From positions 1-64,000 of the forward strand of contig CAIQBW010000008.1 in assembly GCA_903870165.1 (NCBI GenBank): a stretch of DNA of 64,000 nt, read 5' to 3'. The stretch comes from an uncultured Methylophilaceae bacterium. GTDB taxonomy: Bacteria; Pseudomonadota; Gammaproteobacteria; Burkholderiales; Methylophilaceae. The notes under the pieces are model-generated. The model saw only the letters and a program-made list of their open reading frames with translations, was not told the DNA's origin and searched no databases. Every line of letters begins with the position of its first letter. The stretch's first letter is position 1. This document shows, in pieces, positions 1 through 7,966 of the stretch. The translations under genes and the position numbers were made by a program.

Positions 1-1
1 C

Positions 2-115
2 AAGGGCCTCAAGGAATATATTTGGTATTACAATCACGAAAGGATTAAGACAAAATTAAAAGGACTGAGTCCTGTAGAGTACAGAAATCAGTCCTTAGCT
101 TTTAAACCCAATTAA
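2..115 (+). CDS. IS3-family transposase OrfB, C-terminal fragment (5' end outside window)
   Basis: An open frame enters from the left edge and stops with TAA at 113-115. It reads [18 protein letters not shown], then LSPVEYR, the C-terminal end of the DDE integrase domain (rve) in IS3/IS150-type transposases. The catalytic DDE residues would be upstream and cannot be checked here. The ORF track omits it because it is short and open at the edge. The match to the family tail is clear even though only 37 residues are visible. Confidence 0.8.
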   Translation, partial: KGLKEYIWYYNHERIKTKLKGLSPVEYRNQSLAFKPN

Positions 116-117
116 AA

Positions 118-141
118 GTCCAACTTTTGGGGGTCAGTTCA
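118..141. repeat. IS3-family right terminal inverted repeat
   Basis: The 24 bases that follow the transposase stop read, on the other strand, tgaactgacccccaaaagtt and onward. They start with TG and match the usual terminal repeat of IS150-type elements. The partner repeat is outside the window. Confidence 0.65.
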
Positions 142-176
142 CTTATGCAGGCTTTTTTAATGGGGCTCACTTTTGA

Positions 177-1301
177 TTACTCAAAAAAGTCTTTTACTTT
201 ATCCAGCCAGCCCTTAGCGCGAGGACTGTGCTTGCCTGAGTCTTGTTGATTAATAGCTTCTAGCTCACGCAATAACTCGCGTTGTTTCTCGTTGAGCTTC
301 ACTGGCGTTTCAACCACAACGTGGCACATCAGGTCGCCATTTTGGTTACTACGTAGTGGCTTGATGCCCTTGCCGCGCAGTCTAAATGTTGCTCCCGTTT
401 GGGTCTCTGCAGGGATCTTCATCTTTGCGTGACCATCTAGTGTCGGGATCTCAATCTCACCACCGAGCGCTGCGGTCGTGAAGCTGATCGGCATCTCACA
501 ATGTAAATCACCGCCATCACGTTGGAATATTTCGTGTTGTTTTAAGTGGACAACAACGTAAAGGTCACCGGTTGGCCCTCCGTTTACGCCAGCTTCACCC
601 TCACCAGTTAAGCGAATGCGATCTCCCTCATCCACGCCTGATGGAATCTTAACGGAGAGAGTTTTGTGCTCTTTAACACGGCCATCACCATGACAGCTTG
701 GACAAGGGTCTTTGACCATGCGACCGCTACCATGACATTTTGGACAGGTTTGTTGAACAGAGAAAAAGCCTTGTTGCATACGCACCTGGCCGTGACCTTG
801 GCAGGTGGTACATGTCACCGGCGATGTGCCAGCCTTTGCACCAGAACCATTACACGGATTACATTTGGACATGACTGGAATGCGGATCTTAGTCTCAGTG
901 CCGCGCGCCGCGTCTTCTAGCGAGATTTCCATGTTGTAACGTAAATCAGCGCCGCGATAGACATTGGATCTGCGACCGCCGCCTCCGCCACCACCAAAAA
1001 TGTCGCCAAAAATATCACCAAAGGCATCTCCAAAGTTACCGAAGCCTGCGCCGCCAGGACCTGGGCCTGCGCTTGGATCAACGCCGGCATGTCCGTATTG
1101 GTCATAGGCGGCTCGCTTTTGACTGTCAGAGAGCATCTCATAAGCTTCTTTTGCTTCTTTGAACTGCTCTTCTGCTTTTGGATTATCTGGGTTGCGGTCA
1201 GGGTGGTGCTTCATCGCGAGCTTGCGATAAGACTTTTTAATCTCCTCTTCGGAAGCATCTCGGTTAAGACCAAGGACTTCGTAGTAATCACGTTTTGCCA
1301 T
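177..1301 (-). CDS. dnaJ: Chaperone protein DnaJ
   Basis: Type I Hsp40 co-chaperone that delivers clients to DnaK and stimulates its ATPase in the cytoplasm. The 374 residues show the full class I layout: a J domain with HPD at residues 33-35, a Gly/Phe-rich linker (roughly 75-115), four CxxCxGxG zinc motifs ([32 protein letters not shown]), then the two substrate-binding beta domains. Length is normal. It is the last gene of grpE-dnaK-dnaJ. The gap to dnaK is about 90 bases and holds a strong hairpin, so DnaJ output may be lower than DnaK output. An IS element abuts its 3' side. Confidence 0.98.
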   Translation of the reverse strand: MAKRDYYEVLGLNRDASEEEIKKSYRKLAMKHHPDRNPDNPKAEEQFKEAKEAYEMLSDSQKRAAYDQYGHAGVDPSAGPGPGGAGFGNFGDAFGDIFGDIFGGGGGGGRRSNVYRGADLRYNMEISLEDAARGTETKIRIPVMSKCNPCNGSGAKAGTSPVTCTTCQGHGQVRMQQGFFSVQQTCPKCHGSGRMVKDPCPSCHGDGRVKEHKTLSVKIPSGVDEGDRIRLTGEGEAGVNGGPTGDLYVVVHLKQHEIFQRDGGDLHCEMPISFTTAALGGEIEIPTLDGHAKMKIPAETQTGATFRLRGKGIKPLRSNQNGDLMCHVVVETPVKLNEKQRELLRELEAINQQDSGKHSPRAKGWLDKVKDFFE

Positions 1302-1339
1302 TATGTTGTCGCTTATTAGGTTGGGCTAAAAATGCAAGA

Positions 1340-1372
1340 AAGCACATCCAAGTTTTTGACGAGGATGTGCTT
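1340..1372 (-). terminator. Hairpin between dnaK and dnaJ (attenuator or processing site)
   Basis: A perfect 10-base-pair stem, aagcacatcc with ggatgtgctt, closes a 13-base loop just after the dnaK stop. In the direction of transcription it is followed by ttcttgcattttt, which is only a broken T tract. It is therefore more likely a partial terminator, or an mRNA stabiliser at the dnaK 3' end, than a full stop. dnaJ has no other obvious promoter. Confidence 0.55.
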
Positions 1373-1392
1373 AATCTTATCTAATAAAAAAA

Positions 1393-3318
1393 TTATTTTT
1401 TATCAGACTTCACTTCTTCAAACTCAGCATCCACGACTTCAGCGTCTACTGTCTTTTCAGCTTGCGGCTGGGCTTCAGCACCGCCCGCTTGTTGGGCTTG
1501 CTGCTCTGCGTACACTTTCTCGCCTAGTTTTTGCGATGCTTCCATCAACGCATTGGTTTTGGCTTCAATGGTTTCTTTGTCGCCATCTTTTAGCACATCT
1601 TCAACGTCTTTCACTGCCGCTTCAATTTTGGCTTTTTCGTCAGCATCTAATTTATCGCCGTGCTCAGTTAAAGATTTCTTCACGCTGTGAATCATGCCGT
1701 CTGCTGCGTTACGTGCGTCAACTAGTTCACGCAATGCCTTGTCTTCATCTGCATGCGCTGCTGCATCTTCTTCCATGCGTTTGATCTCTTCTTCAGACAA
1801 GCCTGAGTTTGCCTTGATCGTGATCTTGTTTTCTTTGCCAGTCGCTTTATCTTTTGCAGAGACGTGCAAGATACCGTTGGCATCGATATCAAAAGTCACT
1901 TCAATTTGTGGCATACCACGTGGAGCTGGAGGAATATCGCTCAAGTTAAATTGACCTAAGCTCTTATTCCCAGCCGCCATTTCGCGTTCACCTTGTAATA
2001 CCTGAATGGTGACCGCGTTTTGGTTGTCTTCAGCTGTTGAGAACACTTGTGATGCCTTGGTAGGAATCGTGGTGTTCTTCTTGATGAGCTTAGTCATCAC
2101 GCCGCCCATCGTTTCGATACCGAGTGACAAAGGCGTCACGTCTAGTAACAACACATCCTTAACGTCACCTTGCAATACGCCGCCTTGAATTGCCGCGCCA
2201 ACTGCCACTGCTTCATCAGGGTTGACGTCTTTACGTGCTTCTTTGCCGAAAATCTCTTTTACCTTTTCTTGTACTTTTGGCATACGGCTTTGACCACCTA
2301 CCAAAATCACGTCACCGATTTCATCGATGCTCACGCCAGCGTCTTTCAGCGCTGTGCGGCATGGTGCAATGGTGCGCTCGATCAAATCTTCAACTAAAGA
2401 TTCAAATTTAGTACGTGTAATTTTTACGACCAAGTGTTTAGGACCAGATGCGTCTGCAGTGATGTAAGGCAAGTTCACTTCAGTATGCTGCGCTGAAGAT
2501 AATTCAATCTTCGCTTTTTCAGCCGCTTCTTTTAGACGTTGCTTAGCAAGCAAATCGTTACGCAAATCAAGACCGTTTTCTTTCTTGAACTCATCAGCCA
2601 AGAAATCAATCATGCGATTATCAAAGTCTTCACCACCAAGGAATGTGTCGCCGTTGGTTGAAAGCACTTCAAATTGGTGCTCGCCATCGATGCTTGAAAT
2701 CTCGATGATAGAAACGTCAAATGTACCGCCACCCAAGTCATAAACTGCAATCTTGCGGTCGCCTTCTTGTTTGTCTAAACCAAAAGCTAATGCCGCTGCA
2801 GTTGGTTCGTTGATAATACGTTTCACTTCTAAGCCAGCGATACGGCCAGCATCTTTAGTCGCTTGACGTTGGCTATCGTTGAAGTAAGCAGGCACCGTAA
2901 TTACAGCCTCTGTCACTTCTTCGCCCAAGTAGTCTTCCGCAGTTTTCTTCATCTTGCGTAAAACTTCGGCAGAGATTTGTGGTGGCGCCATCTTGTTGCC
3001 GCGTACTTCAACCCATGCATCGCCGTTATCAGCTTTGGCAATGGTGTAAGGCATTAAGTTGATGTCCTTTTGAACTTCTTTTTCATCAAAACGGCGACCG
3101 ATTAAACGCTTCACTGCGAACAATGTGTTCTTAGGGTTGGTTACCGCTTGGCGCTTAGCAGGTGCGCCAGTTAAGATTTCGCCATCATCTTGGTAGGCGA
3201 TGATAGATGGTGTGGTGCGGCCGCCTTCTGCGTTTTCAATCACGCGTGGTTTGCCGCCTTCCATCACGGCAACGCAAGAGTTGGTGGTGCCTAAGTCAAT
3301 ACCGATAATTTTACCCAT
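1393..3318 (-). CDS. dnaK: Molecular chaperone DnaK (Hsp70)
   Basis: ATP-dependent Hsp70 chaperone that folds and refolds proteins with DnaJ and GrpE. At 641 residues it is full length. The N-terminal nucleotide-binding domain starts with [13 protein letters not shown] and holds the phosphate and adenosine motifs ([26 protein letters not shown]). The linker [15 protein letters not shown] leads into the substrate-binding domain and helical lid, and the tail ends in an acidic [10 protein letters not shown] as in other bacterial DnaKs. It is the middle gene of the operon and has its own sigma-32 promoter in the grpE-dnaK gap, a usual way of making more DnaK than GrpE. Confidence 0.99.
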   Translation of the reverse strand: MGKIIGIDLGTTNSCVAVMEGGKPRVIENAEGGRTTPSIIAYQDDGEILTGAPAKRQAVTNPKNTLFAVKRLIGRRFDEKEVQKDINLMPYTIAKADNGDAWVEVRGNKMAPPQISAEVLRKMKKTAEDYLGEEVTEAVITVPAYFNDSQRQATKDAGRIAGLEVKRIINEPTAAALAFGLDKQEGDRKIAVYDLGGGTFDVSIIEISSIDGEHQFEVLSTNGDTFLGGEDFDNRMIDFLADEFKKENGLDLRNDLLAKQRLKEAAEKAKIELSSAQHTEVNLPYITADASGPKHLVVKITRTKFESLVEDLIERTIAPCRTALKDAGVSIDEIGDVILVGGQSRMPKVQEKVKEIFGKEARKDVNPDEAVAVGAAIQGGVLQGDVKDVLLLDVTPLSLGIETMGGVMTKLIKKNTTIPTKASQVFSTAEDNQNAVTIQVLQGEREMAAGNKSLGQFNLSDIPPAPRGMPQIEVTFDIDANGILHVSAKDKATGKENKITIKANSGLSEEEIKRMEEDAAAHADEDKALRELVDARNAADGMIHSVKKSLTEHGDKLDADEKAKIEAAVKDVEDVLKDGDKETIEAKTNALMEASQKLGEKVYAEQQAQQAGGAEAQPQAEKTVDAEVVDAEFEEVKSDKK

Positions 3319-3369
3319 GAGATGATTTCCTCTTTAAATAATTAGTTAATTCAAAAATTCTATGTACTG

Positions 3370-3398
3370 TTAATGGGGGTATGTTTTTATCTTTCAAG
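3370..3398 (-). promoter_or_regulatory. Sigma-32 (RpoH) promoter of dnaK
   Basis: On the minus strand the sequence reads CTTGAAA, 13 bases, then CCCCATTAA. This is essentially the consensus heat-shock promoter (CTTGAAA and CCCCATnT). It starts about 50 bases upstream of the dnaK ATG. The match is read directly; use by RpoH is inferred. Confidence 0.8.
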
Positions 3399-3406
3399 CC
3401 CCCATT
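3372..3406. repeat. Inverted repeat enclosing the dnaK heat-shock promoter
   Basis: AATGGGGG and CCCCCATT are perfect 8-base arms separated by 19 bases. One arm overlaps the -10 element of the dnaK sigma-32 promoter, and the -35 element lies in the spacer. It could be a regulator site, or a stem in the grpE read-through mRNA. There is no T tract, so it is not a standard terminator. Confidence 0.6.
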
Positions 3407-3416
3407 CAAATTAGTT

Positions 3417-3944
3417 TTATTCTTTTGCTTTGACGACCATCACCAATGCAGGTCGGAGCACACGGTCATTTAGTGTATAGCCCTTTTGTAATACGCTATG
3501 CACGGTGTTTGTCTCGCCTTCTGCTTCAATCGCGCTAATCGCTTGATGTTTGTTTGGATCAAATTTTTCGCCAACAGGATTCACTTCAGCAATGTTGAAT
3601 TTTTCGAATACGCTGAGCAGCTGTTTTGAAGTTAGCTCAACGCCGTCCTTGTAGCTCTCAACGGTTGCGTTCGCCACGCCAAGTGCCGCATCCAAACTAT
3701 CTTTTACTGCTAACAACTCACCAGAGAATTTCTCAAGCGCATATTTACGCGCCTTGTCGATGTCATCGGTCGCGCGTCTGCGGATATTTTCGCCCTCGGC
3801 TTTTGCGTAAAGCACAGCGGCTTGTTGCTCGGCTAGTTGCGCTTCTAATTCTGCAATGCGCGCCTCAGGTGTTTGTTCTGTTTCTACAGAAGCTTCTGTT
3901 GTATTTTCAGTTTCAGGCGTTTGGTTTTGGTCTTCTTGCGACAT
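3417..3944 (-). CDS. grpE: Nucleotide exchange factor GrpE
   Basis: Cytoplasmic dimeric factor that releases ADP from DnaK. The 175 residues have a Glu/Gln-rich disordered start, a long coiled coil ([18 protein letters not shown], then [17 protein letters not shown]), and the C-terminal beta domain with the family signature ([36 protein letters not shown]). Length is usual for proteobacteria. It is the first gene of the grpE-dnaK-dnaJ heat-shock operon and has a sigma-32 promoter just upstream. It is divergent from the Kdo hydroxylase gene. Confidence 0.97.
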   Translation of the reverse strand: MSQEDQNQTPETENTTEASVETEQTPEARIAELEAQLAEQQAAVLYAKAEGENIRRRATDDIDKARKYALEKFSGELLAVKDSLDAALGVANATVESYKDGVELTSKQLLSVFEKFNIAEVNPVGEKFDPNKHQAISAIEAEGETNTVHSVLQKGYTLNDRVLRPALVMVVKAKE

Positions 3945-3987
3945 AAAAATCCCTTATTTTTAGTGATTTGTTTTTACGATAATTTGC

Positions 3988-4016
3988 TAAATGGGGATGA
4001 TGCAGATGATTACAAG
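3988..4016 (-). promoter_or_regulatory. Sigma-32 (RpoH) promoter of grpE
   Basis: The minus strand reads CTTGTAA, 13 bases, then CCCCATTTA. This is a one-mismatch -35 and a perfect -10 for the heat-shock sigma factor, starting about 45 bases upstream of the grpE ATG. Spacing is identical to the dnaK promoter. No CIRCE element (TTAGCACTC-N9-GAGTGCTAA) is present here. Confidence 0.75.
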
Positions 4017-4124
4017 AGTGAAACTTAATATTTTCTAATAATTTTTTGAGCATGGTTTGATCAAGCGCAATGGCTATACTTGGGCTTGTTTGCGATAATG
4101 GTAAAAAACGATGTTGAGACGGCA

Positions 4125-5009
4125 ATGAATTTAATTAAAGAATTTGATTTTACAGATTGGAATCCAAAGATAACAAAGGCTAAAAGCCAGCAAGCAATTG
4201 CTGCTTTAGAGAGTGGTCATGTGATTTGTTTGCCACATTTGCCCTTTGTGCTGAGCGAAGATGAAAAGCGTTTTCTCTCTGAAAGCTGGTCAGACCAAAA
4301 ATCAAAAAACATTTCACTGCGTCCACAAGGTGGGTTAAAAGGCGCATCTGGTTCAGATGCTGATTTGAAAGCCTTGCGTGCGATGATTCAGCGCTACTGT
4401 GATCAGGCAACGCAATTGGTGAGTGCTTTATTTCCTGACTATGTGCCTAATCTTGTGACTGCTAACACAAGCCTTCGCCCATTTGAGGTGGAAGGGCGCG
4501 TAAGCTCTTACCGTAAGGATGATAAGCGTCTGCATACGGATGCGTTCCCCTCGAACCCAACGCAGGGTACACGTTTGCTACGGGTGTTTAATAATGTTAA
4601 TCCACATGGTAAGCCTCGAGTTTGGCGTTTTGGTGAGCCTTTTGAGACGATGGTAGCAAAGTACCTTCCAAAAGCAAAAAGCCTGTTCCCAGGTCAGGCA
4701 TGGATGATGCACAAGTTAGGCATTACTAAGCGAGAACGTACACCTTATGACCAGTTGATGTTGCAGTTACATGACTTGGTGAAGGGTGATATGGATTACC
4801 AACGTAACGCACCACAGCAGTGTGTGGATTTAATGCCGGGCACCACTTGGATTGTGTATTCAGACCAGGTCCTTCATGCTGCAATGTCGGGTCAATATAT
4901 GATGGAGCAAACATTCCATTTGCCACCAGAAGCACTTTATAAGCCTGAAACTTCGCCAATTAAGGTGTTGGAAACAATTAAAGGAAAGTCTCTCGGATTG
5001 GGCGCTTAA
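4125..5009 (+). CDS. kdoO: Kdo hydroxylase (Fe(II)/2-oxoglutarate dioxygenase of lipid A-core)
   Basis: Matches the Kdo hydroxylase family, which converts the outer Kdo of Kdo2-lipid A to Ko using Fe(II), oxygen and 2-oxoglutarate. The visible signature is HTDAFPSNPTQGTRLLRVF, which has the HxD iron ligands, followed by a PRVWRFGEPFE segment and a distal histidine in QVLHAAMSGQY. The ORF track begins at TTG 4080, before a likely -10 (TATACT, 4075-4080). The ATG at 4125, with GAG upstream, gives 294 residues and fits better; ATG 4098 is an alternative. Its 3' end overlaps the convergent acyltransferase gene by 3 bases. LPS genes downstream support the call. Confidence 0.85.
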   Translation: MNLIKEFDFTDWNPKITKAKSQQAIAALESGHVICLPHLPFVLSEDEKRFLSESWSDQKSKNISLRPQGGLKGASGSDADLKALRAMIQRYCDQATQLVSALFPDYVPNLVTANTSLRPFEVEGRVSSYRKDDKRLHTDAFPSNPTQGTRLLRVFNNVNPHGKPRVWRFGEPFETMVAKYLPKAKSLFPGQAWMMHKLGITKRERTPYDQLMLQLHDLVKGDMDYQRNAPQQCVDLMPGTTWIVYSDQVLHAAMSGQYMMEQTFHLPPEALYKPETSPIKVLETIKGKSLGLGA

Positions 5010-5851
5010 TTACGAACTTTATAGCGGTCGTAAATCCACATATATTGAGACGGGCACTGTGCAATAGTTTTCTCAATTTCTTGATTGAGCAATTCAGGAT
5101 TCTTTATGCCACCATCACTAACTGGTTTGATGTGAATGTGGTATCCACGACCACCTTCTAATCTTTCACCAAACGCCATCAGTACTTGTGCACCTGATTT
5201 TTCTGCGAGTTTAGATGCAAGCGTCATCGTGTAAGCGGGGCGGCCAAAAAATGGCACCCATTCACCCTCGCCCTCATGTGGTGCTTGATCTGGCAATATG
5301 CCGATCGCCTCACCACGTTTTAGTGCTTGTAGTAATAGCTTCACGCCTTGTGCATTCGCTGGGGCAAGGCTTACTTTGCCCCGCTGGCGGCCTTGGCTAA
5401 TCAGTGGCATCAGCCAGCTCTGTCTCGGGGGGCGGAAAAGTACAGTAATGGGGTGGAACTGTCCGTAGTACAACGAAGTAATTTCAAAGCAGCCAAGGTG
5501 CGGCGTTAGAAAGATAATACCCTTTCTTTTAGCTAAAGCTGATTCAACATGTTCCCATCCTGTGCAACCTTGATACCAGTTTTTTAGTTTTGAGTAATCC
5601 TTAAACCAAATAGCAAAGGTTTCTAAAAAAGCTTTTCCTGTCTCGCCAATATTCAGGTGTAGGCTCTTTTTAAAGCTTACTTCGCCTTTTGTCAGCTTGG
5701 AAGACCTTAAGTTTTGATTGATTAAAATCGCATACTTTTTATAACTTAAATAACTTACCCAGCCCAATCCTGAGCCTAAAAGATGCACAATCCATAATGG
5801 CAGCTTTGCTAATAGCCTTAGTATGCACGCCAATATTTTATGCTTGAACAT
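5006..5851 (-). CDS. lpxL: Lysophospholipid-type acyltransferase, LpxL/HtrB family (late lipid A acyltransferase)
   Basis: Membrane-bound transferase expected to add a secondary acyl chain to Kdo2-lipid IVA at the inner membrane. The 281 residues begin with a hydrophobic anchor (ILACILRLLAKLPLWIVHLLG). They carry the catalytic HX4(D/E) motif as TPHLGCFE, followed by VLFRPPRQ and GILPDQAP, all characteristic of the LpxL/LpxM family. Which acyl chain or position it serves cannot be read. Its ATG overlaps the waaC stop (TAATG), so the two are translationally coupled. That links lipid A acylation to heptose addition. Confidence 0.88.
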   Translation of the reverse strand: MFKHKILACILRLLAKLPLWIVHLLGSGLGWVSYLSYKKYAILINQNLRSSKLTKGEVSFKKSLHLNIGETGKAFLETFAIWFKDYSKLKNWYQGCTGWEHVESALAKRKGIIFLTPHLGCFEITSLYYGQFHPITVLFRPPRQSWLMPLISQGRQRGKVSLAPANAQGVKLLLQALKRGEAIGILPDQAPHEGEGEWVPFFGRPAYTMTLASKLAEKSGAQVLMAFGERLEGGRGYHIHIKPVSDGGIKNPELLNQEIEKTIAQCPSQYMWIYDRYKVRN

Positions 5852-6822
5852 TAGAACGTTCCAAGCCTATCAAATGCATTAAATACTTCACTAGGATCTG
5901 GCATGCGGCCCTTGCCACCTAAGTTAATTGCAAGTGCATTTGGCCCGCCATAAGCACCATTTAGATCAGGGTGGGTATCTGTATAGATGGCAATCGAAGG
6001 TACGTCCATTGCCACAGCTAGATGGATAAGTCCTGTATCAACCCCAACAGCTGCTTTTGCCCCAGCAGTAATATGGGCTAATTCGCTGAGGTTTGATTTA
6101 GGAAGGACAAGCGCTTGCGGAACATGCGTTGCAATAATATTAGCACGGCTTTTCTCGGTCTCGTTTGCCCATGGCAAGCAAAGTGTTAAGCTTTGCTTCC
6201 CTAATAATAAGCCTAAAGAAACCCAATGCCCCATCGGCCAAAGTTTTGAATCACGACTGGTTGCATGAAAAACCATGACATATTTTTTAGGCAAAGCAAT
6301 GTCAATTTCTTTAGTCAATTCAGTCCTTGGCAAGCCATAGTTTGGACCATTAGTCGGGGTTCTGTAATTAAGTGCTAGTGCTGTTAATTGGCGGTTTTGA
6401 TCAACGGCGTGTTGTGCTCTTGAAACAGAAAAGCGACGATTATAGAAAAAACCGGCCAGCCATTCTCTTGCAGTACTTGGACCTTGCCCATATCGTTTTC
6501 CTCTTGCAAGGCAAGCAATTAATGCGCTCTTAAGCAAGGATTGAGTGTCGATAATGTAATCGTATTGACGCGCCTGTAACTGCGTTTTGAATTCTTGGAT
6601 TTCTTGCCAAGTTTTTTGGCTAAAAAGACTTTTGCGCCAGCGGCGAATTGCAACAGGAATAATGTTGTTGATATAAGGATTGAGCTTGAGTATGTCGGCA
6701 AAGTTCTCTTCAATCACCCAGTCGATTTGGGCGTTAGGAAACTCAGCATGGATATCCGCGATAATAGGAAGATTGTGAATCACATCGCCCATCGATGAAA
6801 TTTTGACTATGAGGATACGCAA
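5851..6822 (-). CDS. waaC: Lipopolysaccharide heptosyltransferase I
   Basis: GT9 enzyme that transfers the first L-glycero-D-manno-heptose from ADP-heptose to Kdo at the cytoplasmic face. The 323 residues open with the WaaC signature MRILIVKISSMGDVIHNLP. The C-terminal nucleotide-sugar site reads AAVGVDTGLIHLAVAMDVPS. Translation appears to start at a TTG (6820-6822), since the family start falls exactly there. It precedes and overlaps the lpxL-type gene. Its partners waaF, hldE, gmhA and hldD lie about 13 kb further on. Confidence 0.93.
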   Translation of the reverse strand: MRILIVKISSMGDVIHNLPIIADIHAEFPNAQIDWVIEENFADILKLNPYINNIIPVAIRRWRKSLFSQKTWQEIQEFKTQLQARQYDYIIDTQSLLKSALIACLARGKRYGQGPSTAREWLAGFFYNRRFSVSRAQHAVDQNRQLTALALNYRTPTNGPNYGLPRTELTKEIDIALPKKYVMVFHATSRDSKLWPMGHWVSLGLLLGKQSLTLCLPWANETEKSRANIIATHVPQALVLPKSNLSELAHITAGAKAAVGVDTGLIHLAVAMDVPSIAIYTDTHPDLNGAYGGPNALAINLGGKGRMPDPSEVFNAFDRLGTF

Positions 6823-6849
6823 TTAATTTATTTTCTTTTGAATATGCCC

Positions 6850-7902
6850 TTATTTTAACGCTTTAGAAACGTTAAGAGGGCAGCGTTTTTTCAACAAATT
6901 AAAAACTTGTTCTGCTGAGATTGAACTCATGCATGGTGAGGTGCTTTGGCATGTGACAAATTGCGATTTTTCTTTTAAGCAAGTGCACGGATTGCTTAAG
7001 ATTGATTCATTATTATTATAAACGGGAGCTGCGTGAACTACGGAATCAGTAGTCCCGAATAGCCCAATCACTTTTACCCCCAAACCTGCGGCAAAATGTA
7101 ATGGCCCAGTGTCACCAGAGATAACCAGTTTGGATTGGTGTAATGTTGCCAAATATAAGGGTAAGTCGTTTAGCGGTGCCAATACAAAAGCATTAGGAGC
7201 TAGCCTTTTTAGTTCAGCAATTAAGTCCTGCTCTCTTTGATTTGGTCCAGACGAAAAAGCTAACTTGTATCCATCTTTTGTGGCTATATGGTAAAGCTCG
7301 ACCCAACGACTAATCGGCCATTCTTTTTTTGGTTGAGATGTCCCCAGATGACAGATGACGTGATGATTTTTTATTATTTGATTTGCCTGCGACGCAAGTG
7401 AAGGGTTTGCCACGATCTTCATGTTGGGCGCAGGGGCGTCAGGAAGGTTTAGCAGTAGCGCTAACATTTTTAGATGACGTTTAACCCATGAAGTTGGAAG
7501 TGATGATGTCTTTATTGTTTTTGTATAAGCGAGCCTTTGTAATAAACTACGACTGTGCTCTATTGGCGCAATTCTAACTTTTGCACCAATTAAAAGACTT
7601 AATATGCTTCCTCTATCATTGCCAACAAAATCAATTGAAAGTTCAAAATTTTCTTTTCGTAATTCTCTAACAAAAGGCCAAGATTTCACTAGCTTTGCTT
7701 TACCTCGAGTACGTGGGAAAGCCCAAACTTTTGTTATGAATGCTAGGTGTTCAAATATTGGGGCAACCTCTTCAGCCGCTAAAACGTGAATTTGTGCTTC
7801 TGGATGTTGATAATGTAGCGCCTGAAGCGCTGGGGTTATAAAAACAGCATCGCCAAGGTATTTAAATTGAATGGCGAGAATTTTTTTTATTGGGACATTC
7901 AT
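6850..7902 (-). CDS. Glycosyltransferase family 9 protein, WaaQ/heptosyltransferase III-like
   Basis: ADP-heptose:LPS heptosyltransferase family (GT9), distinct from waaC and waaF in this window. The N-terminus reads ILAIQFKYLGDAVFITPAL, a typical GDxxxxTP heptosyltransferase start. The C-terminal donor site is SGDTGPLHFAAGLGVKVIGLFGTTD. The likely job is adding a third core heptose or a related sugar; the WaaQ-like label rests on overall pattern and context only. It begins about 60 bases from the divergent GT4 gene and ends 27 bases before the waaC start, so a three-gene unit with waaC and lpxL is likely. Confidence 0.8.
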   Translation of the reverse strand: MNVPIKKILAIQFKYLGDAVFITPALQALHYQHPEAQIHVLAAEEVAPIFEHLAFITKVWAFPRTRGKAKLVKSWPFVRELRKENFELSIDFVGNDRGSILSLLIGAKVRIAPIEHSRSLLQRLAYTKTIKTSSLPTSWVKRHLKMLALLLNLPDAPAPNMKIVANPSLASQANQIIKNHHVICHLGTSQPKKEWPISRWVELYHIATKDGYKLAFSSGPNQREQDLIAELKRLAPNAFVLAPLNDLPLYLATLHQSKLVISGDTGPLHFAAGLGVKVIGLFGTTDSVVHAAPVYNNNESILSNPCTCLKEKSQFVTCQSTSPCMSSISAEQVFNLLKKRCPLNVSKALK

Positions 7903-7911
7903 TGTTTATGC

Positions 7912-7939
7912 TTGTAAGATTACCGTATTAAATTATAGA
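7912..7939 (+). promoter_or_regulatory. Probable sigma-70 promoter of the GT4 glycosyltransferase gene
   Basis: TTGTAA, a 16-base spacer and TATAGA lie in the 64-base divergent gap, giving a transcript start about 20 bases before the GTG start codon. A Shine-Dalgarno-like aaagga (7956-7961) follows. Confidence 0.45.
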
Positions 7940-7966
7940 TGTTTATTTTTGATATAAAGGATTCTA

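Larger units (their letters stand above)
1..141 (+). mobile_element. Right end of an IS3-family insertion sequence (truncated by window edge)
   Basis: The first 141 bases are the 3' end of an insertion sequence: the last 37 codons of an IS3-family OrfB transposase followed by a terminal inverted repeat ending in TCA. The combination of a YNHERIK...LSPVEYR protein tail and a gtccaacttttgggggtcag type end is typical of the IS150 group of IS3. The left end and any target duplication lie outside the window, so it cannot be said whether the element is intact. The insertion lies about 35 bases beyond the dnaJ stop codon and so leaves dnaJ whole. Confidence 0.8.

Noticed and set aside
1332-1784. 150-residue plus-strand frame over the dnaK 3' end
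   Set aside because: It is antisense to dnaK, has Leu/His-rich composition typical of reverse-frame reading, and no family motif.
3945-4124. Possible CIRCE operator upstream of grpE
   Set aside because: Neither TTAGCACTC nor GAGTGCTAA with nine-base spacing is present; a sigma-32 promoter explains the region.
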